Positions 1-12,404 are shown, numbered from the stretch's first letter. The stretch: 64,000 nucleotides of DNA from Eutypa lata (GCA_022661535.1 JAKULF010000005.1:2604001-2668000), one strand, 5' to 3'. Translations and numbers: made by a program. Notes: generated from the sequence alone by a model not told the origin.

Positions 1-152
1 ATACCTCCGGAGGCTACCGGTCTTTCTCTGCTGGCACTGGTATGCTTCGCGAGCCACGGCTCGACAACATCGACCTTGATGCTTTGGCTGCATCTTCTGA
101 TGCTCAGGAGCGCGAGGCAATCCAGGCCCTTCTTCAACTAGGTTCTGTATAA
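1..152 (+). CDS. C-terminal end of an unidentified protein (partial)
   Basis: Reading from base 3, about 49 codons stay open and end at a TAA at 150-152. The peptide runs from a Ser/Gly-rich stretch into Arg-Glu-Pro-Arg-Leu-Asp-Asn-Ile-Asp-Leu-Asp and finishes with an Ala/Glu/Gln/Leu-rich stretch that looks like an amphipathic helix (ending in ALLQLGSV). A second forward frame is also open for most of this length, so the choice rests on its protein-like composition. The rest of the gene lies left of the window. I do not recognise the family; a short helical tail after a disordered region would suit a transcription or signalling factor, but that is only a guess. Confidence 0.55.
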   Translation, partial: TSGGYRSFSAGTGMLREPRLDNIDLDALAASSDAQEREAIQALLQLGSV

Positions 153-3100
153 TAATCTTGCATTGGCGGTGTTTAATGGTCCGGGTGGGGTTTTTATTTG
201 GTTGGCTGGCTGGCTGGACTGGTTACATTGTCATCCCATGGTCGAGGCGGCGTTCCTCTGACCAGTATCATCTAGCATATTCATCCCAACACGGCGTCTC
301 GGTATTGTGGAATTTTGACCACATTTTGCTCTGGAGGGTCTTGTGGATCTACACAGTCCTTTCTGCGATATTACTTAACTATACAACCACACTTCCGGCA
401 TCCCGGAGGTAAAACATAGGCTTCCTAGCGGGGAGCGCACCTAAGAACTTTTAATCACACCACACGACTTTACGACATAGGGGCGGCTGTCTAATACGGA
501 ATACTGGACATTCGTCTCTTTTCGCGCAGGGAGACTCTTAACGACCTTGAGCCAGTTGGTTTTCCATCGTGAGCTCGGTCTAGCCATCTCTCTTCCTCGT
601 CGCGCCTCCCATCTTTTACACTTAGACATATATACCCAATGCGACGTACATATCCACTTCTACCTATCATCTCTACTCTTTGTTTCCACTATTTATTTTG
701 TTCGCTGGCAGAAGAAGATATCCCCACTTCAACAACCCTTGTGGGACTGATTCGGCTCTTTTGATATTGAATCAAAATCAAGAGAAAAAACCCGAAACGG
801 GCAAATTTACTACCTTTCGCGCGTTTGCGCACTAATCAATGTCGCCCCACAGCATGTGGAGGGAAATGGGCGATTACGTTACAATCAAAGGGGTTAGCAC
901 AATTTCAGCTGAAATTTGATATTCAATGCTTTGTGCCCCGGAGCTGCTGGTTAGTAAACGCGGTGGAAATGAACGGACCGAGCGCAACATATCTTCCCTA
1001 GCCTACCTACCTACCTACCTAGAGTACATGTTTAATGCGCTCAAGATGACATGAGGTCTCTACTGAGAGGAATAGGTGGAAACGAAGTTTATGTGTATGC
1101 TCGATCCAATGGAGGAATAACAGAACCAAGAGAAAGAAGAAGAAAAACATCAATGAGCTTTTTTGAGGATAGTTGGGCTAGTCAAGACTTCCGAGATCTC
1201 TCGAGTCTCGTTACTCATAATGAGAAAATTACTACCTTCCGTCCCAAATTTCGAGGTTTTTCTTACCCCATGAATGTTTGTGATTTGATCTGTAGTGTGT
1301 GTAGACTGTACGAGTACCTAGGTAGTTAGAAGCAAACCGGGACGCCGATCGTCAGTCCGCCCGCAAGCTAGTCGCAGCCGGCGAGGGGGTTTCGGGTTCA
1401 GGTTCGTGTAGCTTGCAAGCTGTTTCTCCCGAGATAATTGTGAGGAACCAAACATCCTACGAAGCAAATTGCATATATGAGGGTTTACTGTACCCATCCC
1501 CCACCCAGCTAGCGGGGACTAGTTAGACGTCAAATGGGTTAGGTATTCTTAGCCATCTACGTAGTTAAGCTAAACAAGTATCTAGAACTTATAACAAGAC
1601 GGTATCCAAGTGGGGGGCCGCTCGCTTACAAAGGGCCACCCAACCCTACATTTTCCCACTATGTCATCTTCGAAATATCATCCAGTGCGCTACATACTAC
1701 GTTCAGGTAAGCTGCTTTCTTGGTGAAGGATGGATATCGAGGTCGGCTAGTGCCCTAGGTGCTAAGTTTGGAGTTTCTTGGTGGGTTATCCCCTCGTCTA
1801 GTTAGGTAATAGGAGGTTCAGCGTTGGGGTGGTGCGATGTGGAGACTTGATATTGAGGAATAGGGAGGAGGGTTTCAGGGAGGAATGTTCTACGAGAGAG
1901 GTTCTAGATATATCAACACATGGTATTATTCTGAGTACTATGGATTCTAGAGCACCAGATTATTTAACCCGTCCATTATCTTTCCCTGATTACTAGTTCT
2001 TCTAAGTCATCCTGTCAAGCGTATTGGTAAGTGGCTCTAGTTATAATATGAAACAATGCTTAATCTTACGCCTAATTATACTACATGCTACGTCTTTTAA
2101 GATATCCGCACTATCTATATTCCAGCCAGTTAACAGCTCATTTTATAGCGTACATCAGTTGCCTAGTTGGAGGTCTTATATGGTCAAAGTTATCACCCCC
2201 TAAAAGGTACCCCTTTTATCCAACGTTCTTGAGTGGTGTATAATGCACACAACGACTCATTTCAGCCTCTAAGTTACCGAAACTACTATAAATTATGTAA
2301 ATGGTGAACTATATTGAGAAGTGCAGATCCCATTACAGCATTCATATGTATCAACGGTTATATGAATGCTTAGTACATACATATGACGATATGCTATATA
2401 GGCCCCCTCGTAAAGACTCACTCAACGTGAATCATGCTACGTCCAGTTAGCTTAAGCTCTTGTTACCAAAGGCGGCTGCCCTTGAAGGTGAGAATGGACG
2501 TAAGCACGGCTTTCAACTAGCCCTTCAACATTAGTATCGGTAGTATTGGATCATAGTTGTCTGCTATCCACTATATCAATAGTGTATATAGGATATATCG
2601 ATACACCTCCGAATGTGAAAGTAGACATCCTACCAAGAAGTGCTTGCTTGGAGATCTAAACTGCTTACTTGCAATTAAGAAGCATGAGTATTTCCTTATT
2701 TTGGATTATTTACCACATCCGCCTACTGCAGAATATATAATATAATGTATAGACACTCAAGCTCGTCAGGGTTCCAAAGATATATACAATAACAATCCTG
2801 TTTAATACCGATATTTGAATTACATGTAGGGTATGGCTACGCCGTAAATACGCCCTCACAAATTCAACTAGTTTCTTTCTTGGGTACCAGAGTATGTAAG
2901 GAAGGTACATCACAGGGACATGAAGGTCGTCCAGTCTCCCCTTCAACGCTCCTGCCTTCAATCATTCCTATCCCTATCATTGTAAGTATGGTAACTTATC
3001 TAACTCTGGACAGGTCTTTCCTTTTTAATTCAGATTGCCTTTTTAAACAAACGCCTGCATGAGTACCTGCCTACATTCAAGTTTCTAATCAACTTCTTTC

Positions 3101-3311
3101 CTGGGTGTGCTCTTCCTCATCACCAACCATCTCTCTCACCTTCAATTTTCCCCATCCACCACAGCACTCAGTGTCGCCGCTTCTCTTACAGTAATCAACC
3201 CTTTTCCTTGAACATAGGTGGCTGATAATCTCCTGGAATCCACCCGCATTCTACTTCGTGACCCCGACCCTCATCATACGGCCCTTGCTGTGGCGTCCAT
3301 CTTCTTCAACA
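153..3311. other. Intergenic stretch, no gene seen
   Basis: Both strands hold only short, composition-driven open frames (60-92 codons) with no recognisable domain or spliceable continuation. The first few hundred bases probably include the 3' UTR of the partial gene. A (CCTA)n microsatellite is at 1002-1020. From about 2000 to 2900 the sequence is AT-rich and stop-dense. The last 250 bases before 3312 are pyrimidine-rich (CT-rich tracts around 3090-3180), as is usual for fungal promoters and 5' leaders, and probably serve the next gene. Confidence 0.6.
1002..1020. repeat. (CCTA)n microsatellite
   Basis: About five CCTA units in a row. The same tetranucleotide or its complement recurs in nearly every intergenic region of the window. 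Confidence 0.85.
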
Positions 3312-4661
3312 ATGGCATTCATTGGCATCTCGTATGCCGGTCATGGAATCTATGTGAAGAAGCCAGAGACCTGGGATGAACTCCTGAGAACCGTGTCCCA
3401 GCGCTTTAAGCTCTCAGCTGCTACAGTCGCCTCCCTCCGGGTCTTTTACAGCAGCGATATGAGCGGCACTTCTCCCCGCTGGGATTTAGATGCCTCTGCA
3501 TGGCCGGGCGTCAAATCCGAATCAAGCGTCTACCTTGAAGAGGATGAGAGGCCCCAAGACAACGGTTCAGAGGAAGCTGCATCTGCTGGAAGCGATACTA
3601 CACTTTCTGTGGGAAATCTTAAGCAAAAACGTGTCTGTATCACGGTTAGTAAGTTTTAGGACTACATTGCCTCTATGCATGGTGCTAACAGCTATGTAGA
3701 CAACGGCACGTTGGAGGTTTCGTTCGCGTTCAATAGGGATACAAGGTTTGAGAAGCTATTCACAGCTGTCCCAAATATATTCAATGTCAAGCCTGGTGAA
3801 TATAGATTACTTTTTGAGGGTCAACGGTTACGGGACGATGATACTCCGGCTTGGTTGGAAATGGGCGATTACGAAACAATTGATCTCCACCTCGTGCATC
3901 GTGGAGGAAAACCAGCCATCTATCTCCTTTCGGCTACGCCTTTAGAAACGGTCACCGTCTCTGTCAGCCTGCAACCAGAATGGGACTTTACTGTCTTATA
4001 CCCATTGACAACCAAAACGAAGCATGACCCCAAGTCGACTTCGGAAATTACGTGGGTTGTATCTGTTCAGACCGATGGCACCCTAGTCAACAGACTCACA
4101 GGGAGACAAAGTTCCTATCTGTTCTGGGAAGCTATCACTATTCCTTCCCATATGCTACATTTGTCCCCGTCGGATGAGCGGGGCCCAACATTCCATCCAG
4201 CCAACCCGTTGGCGTTGTTTACTTCATCCCATACAATCGTCACGCTCCCATTCGAGACTTTTGAGCCATACCTCGATAGCGTCCTCGAAATTCTCACTCT
4301 CACCCCAGCTATGCGAACCGAATTCATCGTGTACTGGCTGCCATCCTTCCAGAGTATCCGCGATCGTGGACAGGACATTCAATTCACATTTGTGCCCCAA
4401 GATGCTTTCAACAAAGCCGCCACATTGACTATTTCCGGGGCTGTCCCGAAGGCAGTGGCCCGTGTCTTCATGCTATTCCGGGGTGTTAACCGCGATTGTA
4501 CAAAGGACTGTGATAAGCAGCACGAATATGGCACTGAATTGCCCAGTGAGGTTGACTGGACTGGCGTCGTCGGTCTTGATGTCGATGGTATGAAAGACGA
4601 GTCGGCTTTCCGCGTGCTAGAATGGGGTGGAATGGAAGTAACGATGACGATTCCCAATTGA
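3312..4661 (+). CDS. SUMO/ubiquitin-like domain fused to a KPxIYL-type domain; fungal protein of unknown function
   Basis: Two exons, 3312-3648 and 3700-4661; intron donor GTAAGT, branch GTGCTAACA, acceptor TATGTAG; 432 residues. The ATG at 3312 is preferred to an upstream non-ATG extension. Residues 1-80 may form a first ubiquitin- or PB1-like fold, followed by an acidic linker. Residues about 106-182 resemble SUMO: a basic first strand, FEGQRLRDDDTPAWLEM like the SUMO DG-x-R/P-I-x-x-x-x-TP-x-x-L-x-M block, and a terminal Gly-Gly at 181-182. Directly after it, KPAIYLL opens a second domain carrying DGTL, SYLFWE (251-256) and a YWLPSF segment. From memory, bacterial proteins with a KPVIYLYP opening share the same DGTL...YLxWE pattern, and fungal proteins combine this domain with a ubiquitin-like one. 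The function is unknown. A role as a cleavable SUMO precursor is my inference only. Confidence 0.85.
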
Positions 4662-6842
4662 GGTGGACAAGTTGAATCGCGGATTATCTCATATATTTCC
4701 TCCATTGCTAAAGGTAGTTGAATTCTACCACGATTTGGCATTTTTTCTATGCTGGTCTTTCAAGCCCCAACCTACTTAATTCCATGTCATACAACGTATT
4801 ATTGCGCTTCTAGATTTGCACAGAGATATAAAGGCCTACAGAAATCACGAAAAGCAGAAAGCTGACAACCACCAAGAAATATAGTCCACGTCGAGTGATA
4901 AAAAATGGACTCATGCTTAGCAGAAGTAGATTGTGTTCAGATATCACACATGACCATTGTCACATAAATGTATTATCTTCGGTCTAATGCAAGAATCATA
5001 TTTATGAACCTTGTGTGCTGTACTTTTATGAAATAATCTATGTCGTAGACGGTCCTCCTAGCAACCTGTTGATACAGACATACATATATTAATTTGTCAA
5101 AATTAGTAATGCCTGGAAGACTAATGCTTCCAGATTGTAATAGCATGGGTAACTTGGTAGAGTAACAACATAAAAAGATACAGCGTCCTCAACTTAAGTT
5201 TATTACAAATCATTGTTCAGAGTATACTCTCGACTAAGTCTTAGTCGAATCAATGCCACTATAAAGAAGAACCATCCGAGACAGGCTTTATATATACCAA
5301 GTTAGATATTATGACGAAACTGTTCGAAATGACTGAACTTGAGTTACTTAACTCGGCCATAGTGTTAAGTCATCGTCGCTCTAGGTGTCTTCGTAAGATT
5401 TATCCGAACTAAATGATAGAAAACCGCCATACCACGCTATCAGGCCACTACAGTGGCGAAAGGAGGATATAGCCTATACGAGATTGAGTAAAGACTCCAG
5501 CTCAAAGAAAAGCCACATATTGAAGAAAAAAAAACAATTTGCAAAAAGGCGATACAGAGTCGAAAGAACCCACAGATATATTAACCAAGCTACTACTCAC
5601 CGCTAGTCACAATGGTTTTAGCAATGCATTATACAGTCTCGAGTGAAGGGGGCGCCATCGTGGATGATGTTGATCCTATATAGGTGTCTACTTGAGCATG
5701 TACGGGGATTAAATTGTATATACTTTATTTAACGTGGCTTGAATGGGGTAACTTATAGTTTACGAGTGACGGGAGTTGCTATGATTTTAATAACCTGCCT
5801 TATATAAGGACGGTGTATCCACGTTGACACAGGTAGGATTGAAAGTCGTTTCTTACGTTCTTGATGAGGTAATACGGTGATGGTGGTGCATAACGCCCAG
5901 ATGAGCTAATATTATCTGGTATACAATTTGAGCATCCTTATCCGGCGGATCCCGGTGTTAAGAATGGAGTTTGGGGCAGCATACGGTCAAGGAGCCCGCG
6001 TCCACGCCGAGAAGCCAAATGGTGGGAGATGACGGCTTTATGGCAACATCTGCGAGACGTTTTGATTGTGTCGACTCTTCGTGTTTGCTTGTATGCTGAT
6101 ACAACCTCAATGTAGTTTGTTATCAAAGATAGACTAAAAACATAGGCAAACAGGTCTAAGCTACGAACTTTACAGGAATGGAGCTGACATAACTGCAATC
6201 AAATCTAAAACTTGGGATGGAGGTTTGACGAACAACAAACAAGTTCGACAGGTAGGGATGACTGTACGAAGTACCGTCGTCTTCACTATTAATGAGAACC
6301 CTTCCGTAGGGGTCCTAGGATAGGAGTTCAGAAGGAAGACTTCTGCTCACAAATATTTAATCACAGAATGCACAACCGAACTTCTTCCACAATGAAAAGT
6401 AGGCCATAAACCATTTATTATCATTGAGTACCGAGATAGATGCGGGATATTAGTACCTATGTCACATCTTGCTGAGATAATCTAACTGCACTTCTGATTC
6501 GGTTATGGGGTTACGGTGCCATATGGTAGGCGAACTGGGAGACAGCATTGTGTATGATTAGTCAGTTAACTTGTGGGGATCATCTTTAAGACACACCTTA
6601 TGACGGGAAGGGAGCATCGTACAAGAGTTACGCCTCTGTTTCGAAGAGTCTAAAATCAAATAAGAGAGACTGCTGCTGGTTGAATTTGGGTAGAATCATA
6701 GGAGCGAGTCCTTCCGTAGCAGCCGTAGATAGTGCCCAGGTGAACATTGATTGCTGATAAGAGCCTAATACCCTTTATTCTAATCAACATTTCGAGACTG
6801 ACTCGGCCTAATCACCTGTCAATATCAGCACCTCGATCCAAG
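4662..6842. other. Intergenic stretch, no gene seen
   Basis: This holds the 3' flank of the SUMO-like gene followed by about 2 kb of AT-leaning, stop-rich sequence. No ORF longer than 90 codons has a believable protein, and I found no tRNA-like B box. Nothing else could be supported. Confidence 0.55.
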
Positions 6843-7748
6843 GCCAAGCACTTGGCAGCGGAGAGGAATTGCTTGGCCTAGCGGAATGTCCAAGACTGGG
6901 AGGTTCCAAGCCTGTGTCAGTTGATAAGATAGTTGCGACGAGCCTGAAAATCATCTCATTAGCCTGTGTACTTCGTACTTCGAATCAAACCAAGAATACC
7001 AAGACACCAAGAGTCCCTCCGCTGCCCAGACACAATACAGCGGCGGAGGGAAGACTGGGCAAAACGGTCATTTCGTTAGCGCATCAACATCATCATGTCA
7101 CTTCGGATTGAAGGCTGTCACCCACGCGCGTTGTTTGCCGCGCGACGCCACAAGCGCACGATAACGTGACCATAAAAATTGCACGGCACAAAATAGGATA
7201 CCAATACTTAATTTCTGCTTCCATGACTTAAAAAGGAATCGGATGGATGGTACGATTTAACGAGAGACGACTCAGGTTTTCAGATGTTACATGCGCTACT
7301 GTTCAATGCTAGACCTGATCCAAGCGATGCGGCAGTATGACCCGAATGATCAGTTTAGAAAAGACGAAAAAGACGAAAAGGGGGGCCAAGAAGAGCCAAG
7401 ATTACCAACCGCCAAGACAAGCAAAGTGGGCGCAGTCAAGTCTGGGCATAAGAGGAACTGGCGGCCAAGGTTTATCCAAGCTCGCCAAGTGATTCTTCTA
7501 CAAATTTCTGGGGCGATGCTGAACAATGCCAAGCATTGGCGTCCTTGGCATTGGCTTGGCATCAAAGTCTAAATGAGGAGGGGGGACATTTATTACTCAT
7601 AGAAAATTGGTGGGCTACTAAGGTAGCTTCGATTGAAGATACTTCAGTGTTTGGAGCCAATTCCCTCCATCCAATGATCGAAAGCCACCTTCCTCACCCC
7701 GACGGGCCAAGACTTCTTGCCAAGACTTTCCGCTTGAGCATCGCCAAG
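6843..7748. promoter_or_regulatory. Cluster of 14 PacC core sites (GCCAAG) upstream of pacC
   Basis: The hexamer GCCAAG occurs on the plus strand starting at 6843, 7385, 7395, 7411, 7464, 7484, 7528, 7706, 7719 and 7743. On the minus strand (read as CTTGGC) it starts at 6851, 6872, 7544 and 7555. Random expectation for both strands over 906 bp is about 0.4. Eight copies lie within 7385-7560. The first two form an inverted pair with a 2-bp spacer. GCCARG is the established binding core of Aspergillus PacC, and the next gene downstream encodes PacC, so these look like autoregulatory sites at about -480 to -1380 from its ATG. Short open frames across the region are explained by the repeated hexamer. 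Confidence 0.8.
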
Positions 7749-8223
7749 CTCTGATGTCCATAATAAGGGAACAGTACGCCCATTTGAATTTGTAAATCCT
7801 GTTCCCTTTCATAAATGTCCTTTCCAGTGTTAAAAGGCCTGTGATTTAAGTTTGAACATTACACATATAAACTTTACGCTTGTGTTTGAATTTGGGGAAA
7901 AAAATATCGTTGTTTGTTTCTCAACCAACTTGAACTTATTGAGCCTGTCTGGCACCTGCAAGCACCCCCACGTACTCCAACCATTCAAAGGACAACACCC
8001 AAGTCTGTACGCCACAGGGCTCGGCACAATTCTTTTCCATCCACCTTTCAACCTTTTATGCACGGATCATTTAGCACTGGGCCTGTGATTGAATTCTATA
8101 GGTACCTAGGTATCTAACCGGTGCAAAAATCTTCCGTTCCTTCAAAAACGCACGGTCCACCACGCATCCATAGCATCACTAACCCTTGAAGCCATTGAGA
8201 GCTCGAGGGAATAGAAGAGAGCC
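7749..8223 (+). promoter_or_regulatory. pacC proximal promoter and 5' leader
   Basis: This lies between the last GCCAAG site and the pacC ATG. A palindromic GGTACCTAGGTATC stretch sits near 8100. No uORF starting with ATG looks convincing. The transcription start cannot be placed from sequence alone. Confidence 0.45.
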
Positions 8224-10209
8224 ATGTCTGCCCCTCAAGCCCCTACAGAGCCCACCAACCCAGTACAATCTGGAGGTGAAAGCTCGAACTCAAGTGCCAC
8301 GACCCCGGCACCTTCAACTACTACCACTGCTACATCACAGTCGAGTGCCTCTGCTCCGGAGGAAGCCCTTATCTGCCGCTGGAATAACTGTCTCGAGAAA
8401 TTTAATACTGCCGAGACTCTCTATGTAAGTGTAGCCTCAGCCTTTTGGGATTTGATAAAGGCAAACCCAAAATGAAAGTATCATGAGCTATAACTAACTA
8501 GTCTTCTTAGGAACACATTTGCGAGAAACATGTTGGGCGCAAGAGCACTAACAACCTGAACTTGACATGTCAGTGGAATCAATGCCGCACAACCACTGTT
8601 AAGCGAGATCATATCACTTCGCATATTCGGGTTCATGTTCCCCTTAAGCCACACAAATGTGATTTCTGCGGCAAGAGCTTCAAGCGACCTCAGGATCTAA
8701 AGAAGCATGTCAAGGTATGAATAATCCTTTATCCATCCACGAGATATTGTCCCTTAAAACTAATGTCGCTGGTCCAGACGCATGCCGACGACTCCGTCTT
8801 GGTGCGATCTCCTGACCAGCATGGAGGCATGAACGGCGGTTACAGAACCCAAGCCAAAGGTATGGACAAGCTCATTTCTGGCTCCTTTAGATTTCCTTCG
8901 AGGCTAATATTGCCTCTCAGCTCCTTCTAGCTATTATGATCACAATGGCCAGATTCGTACTAACTCGGCTACCTTTGGTCAGCCGGCCCACCCCGCGAAT
9001 GGTCATGCTAGCAGTTATTATCAACACCACGGGCCTGCCTTTGGCGGCCCTATGTACTACCAGGCGCTTGGTGGCGGTCGGGGCGATCATATGGGCTACC
9101 ATGCTGCTGCTGCCGAGTTTGACAACCGCAAGCGCACTTATGACGCCTTGAACGATTTCTTCGGTGAGGCCAAGCGCCGCCAGCTTGATCCGGCCTCGTA
9201 TGCGCAGGTCGGCCAGAGATTGATGCCTCTGCACGGTGCACTCCCCATTCACTCGGGATCGCTCCCAGCAGAGTACCTCCCTGCACCTGCGGTTGTCGCG
9301 GTCGACGGTCATGGCGGTCACGGACCCTACCAGCAGCATTACGCTCTCCCTCCCATGCCCAATGTCCGCACCAAGAATGACCTGATCCAGATCGATCAGA
9401 TTCTCGAGCAGATGCAGAGCACAGTGTACGAGAACTCCAACACCGCAGCTGCCGCTGGTGTGCACCAGCCGGGATCGCATTACCTCCCCCTGAGCTTCCG
9501 TCACAGTCAGTCGCCACCGCACACCGCCGCCCCTGGCCAGTCAGGACTCCCAACAGGCGCATACTCAGCTGCTCACATGGCCTCGCCGTTGACGGCCGTC
9601 TCTTCTACCCACTCGAATGGTACCCCGGCTGTTACGCCTCCCTCGAGCTCACTCTCATACACCTCGGGCCACTCGCCGACCGCCTCGTCCTCCGGTCTCT
9701 CACCCTCATCACGACACAGCTCCACCACATCTGCTCTATACCCGACGCTGCCGGCCGTGACTTCAGGCTACCCCGGTCAATCCGCGACCTCGACGCTAGG
9801 TCCCAACTTTGACACGGACCCACGGCGCCGCTACTCGGGCGGCATGCTGCAGCGTGCAGCTGTCGGTTCGCGACCTTCCGCAGTAGTGGTGGACCGTGAT
9901 GCGTCGACCACGCCCAAAGCACCCGAGTCGGCCGTGTCATCAGTCAGCTCGCCGTCAGCCGAGTCCGAGGCTAGCAATGCCGCTGAGGCGCAGCAGGACC
10001 AGGCGTACGAGGCTTGGCTTGAGAATGTTCGCGTCATCGAGTACCTTCGCGAGTACGTCATTGATCGTCTCAAGCGTGGGGAGTTCGAGGGCGATGGTGG
10101 TGCTCCGAGAAGCCCTGCTGCGTCGGCTAGTAGCCACTCCTCCATGGATACCGATTCCCCGGCCCGCCCGCCCTCGCAGCCCGCGTACCCGGCGCTTCCT
10201 CTGTCATGA
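8224..10209 (+). CDS. pacC: PacC/Rim101 pH-response zinc-finger transcription factor
   Basis: Four exons: 8224-8424, 8511-8714, 8778-8859, 8921-10209; 591 residues. It mediates the ambient-pH response, activating alkaline-expressed and repressing acid-expressed genes after proteolytic processing. Three C2H2 fingers lie at about 51-74 (C51, C56, H69, H74), 87-109 and 117-137. The stretch [20 protein letters not shown] and the [10 protein letters not shown] finger are near-invariant in PacC. The region around 526-550 ([15 protein letters not shown]) matches the signalling-protease box. YPTL at residue 436 and YPAL at 585 are YPXL/I motifs of the kind bound by PalA/Rim20. The middle is Ser/Thr/Pro-rich, as usual. 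Introns interrupt the zinc-finger region only. The upstream GCCAAG cluster suggests autoregulation. Slightly shorter than Aspergillus PacC, with all key parts present. Confidence 0.97.
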
Positions 10210-12404
10210 GAGTATATCTAATGACGGTGCATATGGGGCAAATAGTTGTCTTAGGGGAAAAAGAGAGGACATGCATAAGTAAAAACAAAAACAAAACAAA
10301 ACAAAACAAAGGCGCACACGACTGTACAACAGAGCAATGAGAACACATACTTCGGTAGGGCTAGGAACTCGCTCGGGAGACGATGACGGCGTTTTCGTTT
10401 CTTTTTTTTTCGTCACGGACGGACTAACGGATGGATGCGGATGTTTGATTTCCCCGAATATGTTTATTCTTTTTTTCTTTTCTTCTAACAAGAATTGCCT
10501 ACTCTAAAAAAATCATGTTTCGCTTGGTATCTTGTTTTCTCTACCAACAAGACATTAAAAAAATTAGGGCAAAAAGGTGTACTCCCGATCAGCTGCTGCT
10601 GCTGCTGCTGATGGTGGATTGATGATGAGATGTGTGATGGATGAAGGAGACTACAAACTCCCCTACCTACATGCCTGACTGACTGGCTGGCTGGTGTCTG
10701 TCTGTCTACTACTTCACTTACCTGCCTATTACGTTACGTTTTCTACTCTAGAGTTAGTCACTAGGTACTTAACTTTGACATTGATCTCACCTACATATGT
10801 GCCTACCTTGTTCCCATGTGATGGTGCAAACGCAATGAACCGATCTTTTTCAATGAGATTGAATGAGGGTTATCTCCTATACTGATCAGTAGGGCTTGTA
10901 TCAAGCTTTCTCGACTCACTTCCCGTTCTCTAACATATAGTATTTCATGCATACAGTTATGCCAATGTGTGTGTCTAATGAAGGTGGTGCGGTAGTAGTT
11001 TAGTAGATATTTTCCAACAAGAATGCATGGGGGAAAAAGGTTCACTGGAAGTCTACTCTATACCTTTAGTAGTTACTTGTGTCTGAATAATAAATAAACC
11101 CTCAAGCCGTCGCGCTGTTGCCCCTTTGCCACCTACATACCTATCCAGAAAAAGATCGCCGCCGGGCTTTTTTTGCTCACGGAGCCAATCGCCTCCGAAC
11201 ATTTTCTTCTTCTTCTTCTTCTTCTTCTTCTTCTTCATACTTTCTCTTTGATTAACGGGTTCTGTGTGGCAGCGTTCTATTATGTGCATACATAAGTAAG
11301 TACTTAAGCACCCGCTACTACATACTACGGCTACATACTTAACTTAACTTAGGGGTTCCCCCGCCAGCCTCCAGCCCGTCATATCAGCCAAGTCAGCCTA
11401 CCGTATAGATAGGTAATACCGCCGATCGTCGCCAAAGCCACCCACCCGATCGGTGGCGCAGCATGGCTTATATTACTGATTACATAGTATGTACAATACA
11501 ATACAATACGTAACTAATAGCTAGCGCTGAATGGATGGCAGCAGCAACGAAAGCGAGCGATGGATGGATGATGACCTCAGTGGAGGGTTCTATTTTCTTA
11601 CGCTTCGATTCCTCCTCAGCTCCTCTATTGGCCCTGTCATGCATGTGTCCATTCTGCCATTATACTGGATACTTACTTAGCCCCTGGCAGATGAGACCCA
11701 TCATTGATCGTCGGTGCGCGGCTCGTTTATCTGCGTGTGGAAGTGCTAACTAAGGAGGAAATGAATATCTGACCTGCATCCCGGGATGTCGTAGTTCGGG
11801 TTTCACGAATAGGAGGAATGGATGCCTGCATACATATCTGACTATACCTACTTTTATGCTTTAGTTAACATGTATACGTTGGGGTAGGGCTGTGTTTATG
11901 TATGTATCTATGTAAGCAGGCTGCTGGTCTAAGGAGAGACTATGTATGGGATGGAGATGCTAGTTTTGTGTGTAACCCACGACGTAACGTGACGTGATGC
12001 GAGAGACTGACTGAAGATCCCCCCTGTGCTAGAATTTTTGGCATACATATTATTTCTACCTCTTGGCTCCTTTCTAATGGAGACTACTGCGCTTCTACAA
12101 TTCTACGGTGATATCCAGCTTTAGATACCGTATCCTCGGGACAGTTCTGCATTGCAACCCTCTATTTGTATTGCCCTTTTATACACGTGGTTAGACGACG
12201 AGCTATTGCCCCCTTTTTCTCTTCTTCCAAGGCCAAGAATACTAAGACTATTAGTACAACCCAAACTGGAAGCATCTTTAGTTACATCCAATTCTCTTAC
12301 CTCTAGGCAACGGAGAAAAGAGGGAAAAAAAACCACGGGAGATCCTGGCCAAAAAGACGGATCGATGAATCCTTCACAATAGTGAACACACCACACCATC
12401 TACC
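10210..12404. other. Intergenic stretch: pacC 3' flank with microsatellites
   Basis: No gene seen. The first few hundred bases are A- and T-rich runs that may be pacC 3' UTR, including (AAAAC)n near 10280-10310 and a CTG run near 10591-10610. A TGAC/TGGC/TGTC tetranucleotide stretch is near 10676-10706, (TTC)11 at 11204-11236 and an ACAAT pentamer run near 11492-11508. Open frames here are shadows of these repeats. Confidence 0.6.
11204..11236. repeat. (TTC)11 microsatellite
   Basis: Eleven uninterrupted TTC units downstream of pacC, outside any gene I can support. On the other strand they give the poly-lysine frame of a spurious ORF. Confidence 0.95.

Noticed and set aside
7291..7572. 93-codon open frame upstream of pacC.
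   Set aside because: The protein is a by-product of repeated GCCAAG hexamers, an overlapping minus-strand frame is equally open, and no domain is seen.
8921..9562. Long minus-strand open frames opposite pacC exon 4 (about 170-200 codons).
   Set aside because: They mirror the GC-rich codon use of pacC; the plus-strand protein is conserved and the mirror frames are not.
10210..12404. Possible CRISPR-like or structured repeat array.
   Set aside because: The repeats are simple microsatellites (AAAAC, CTG, TTC, ACAAT), not spaced direct repeats, and the host is a eukaryote.
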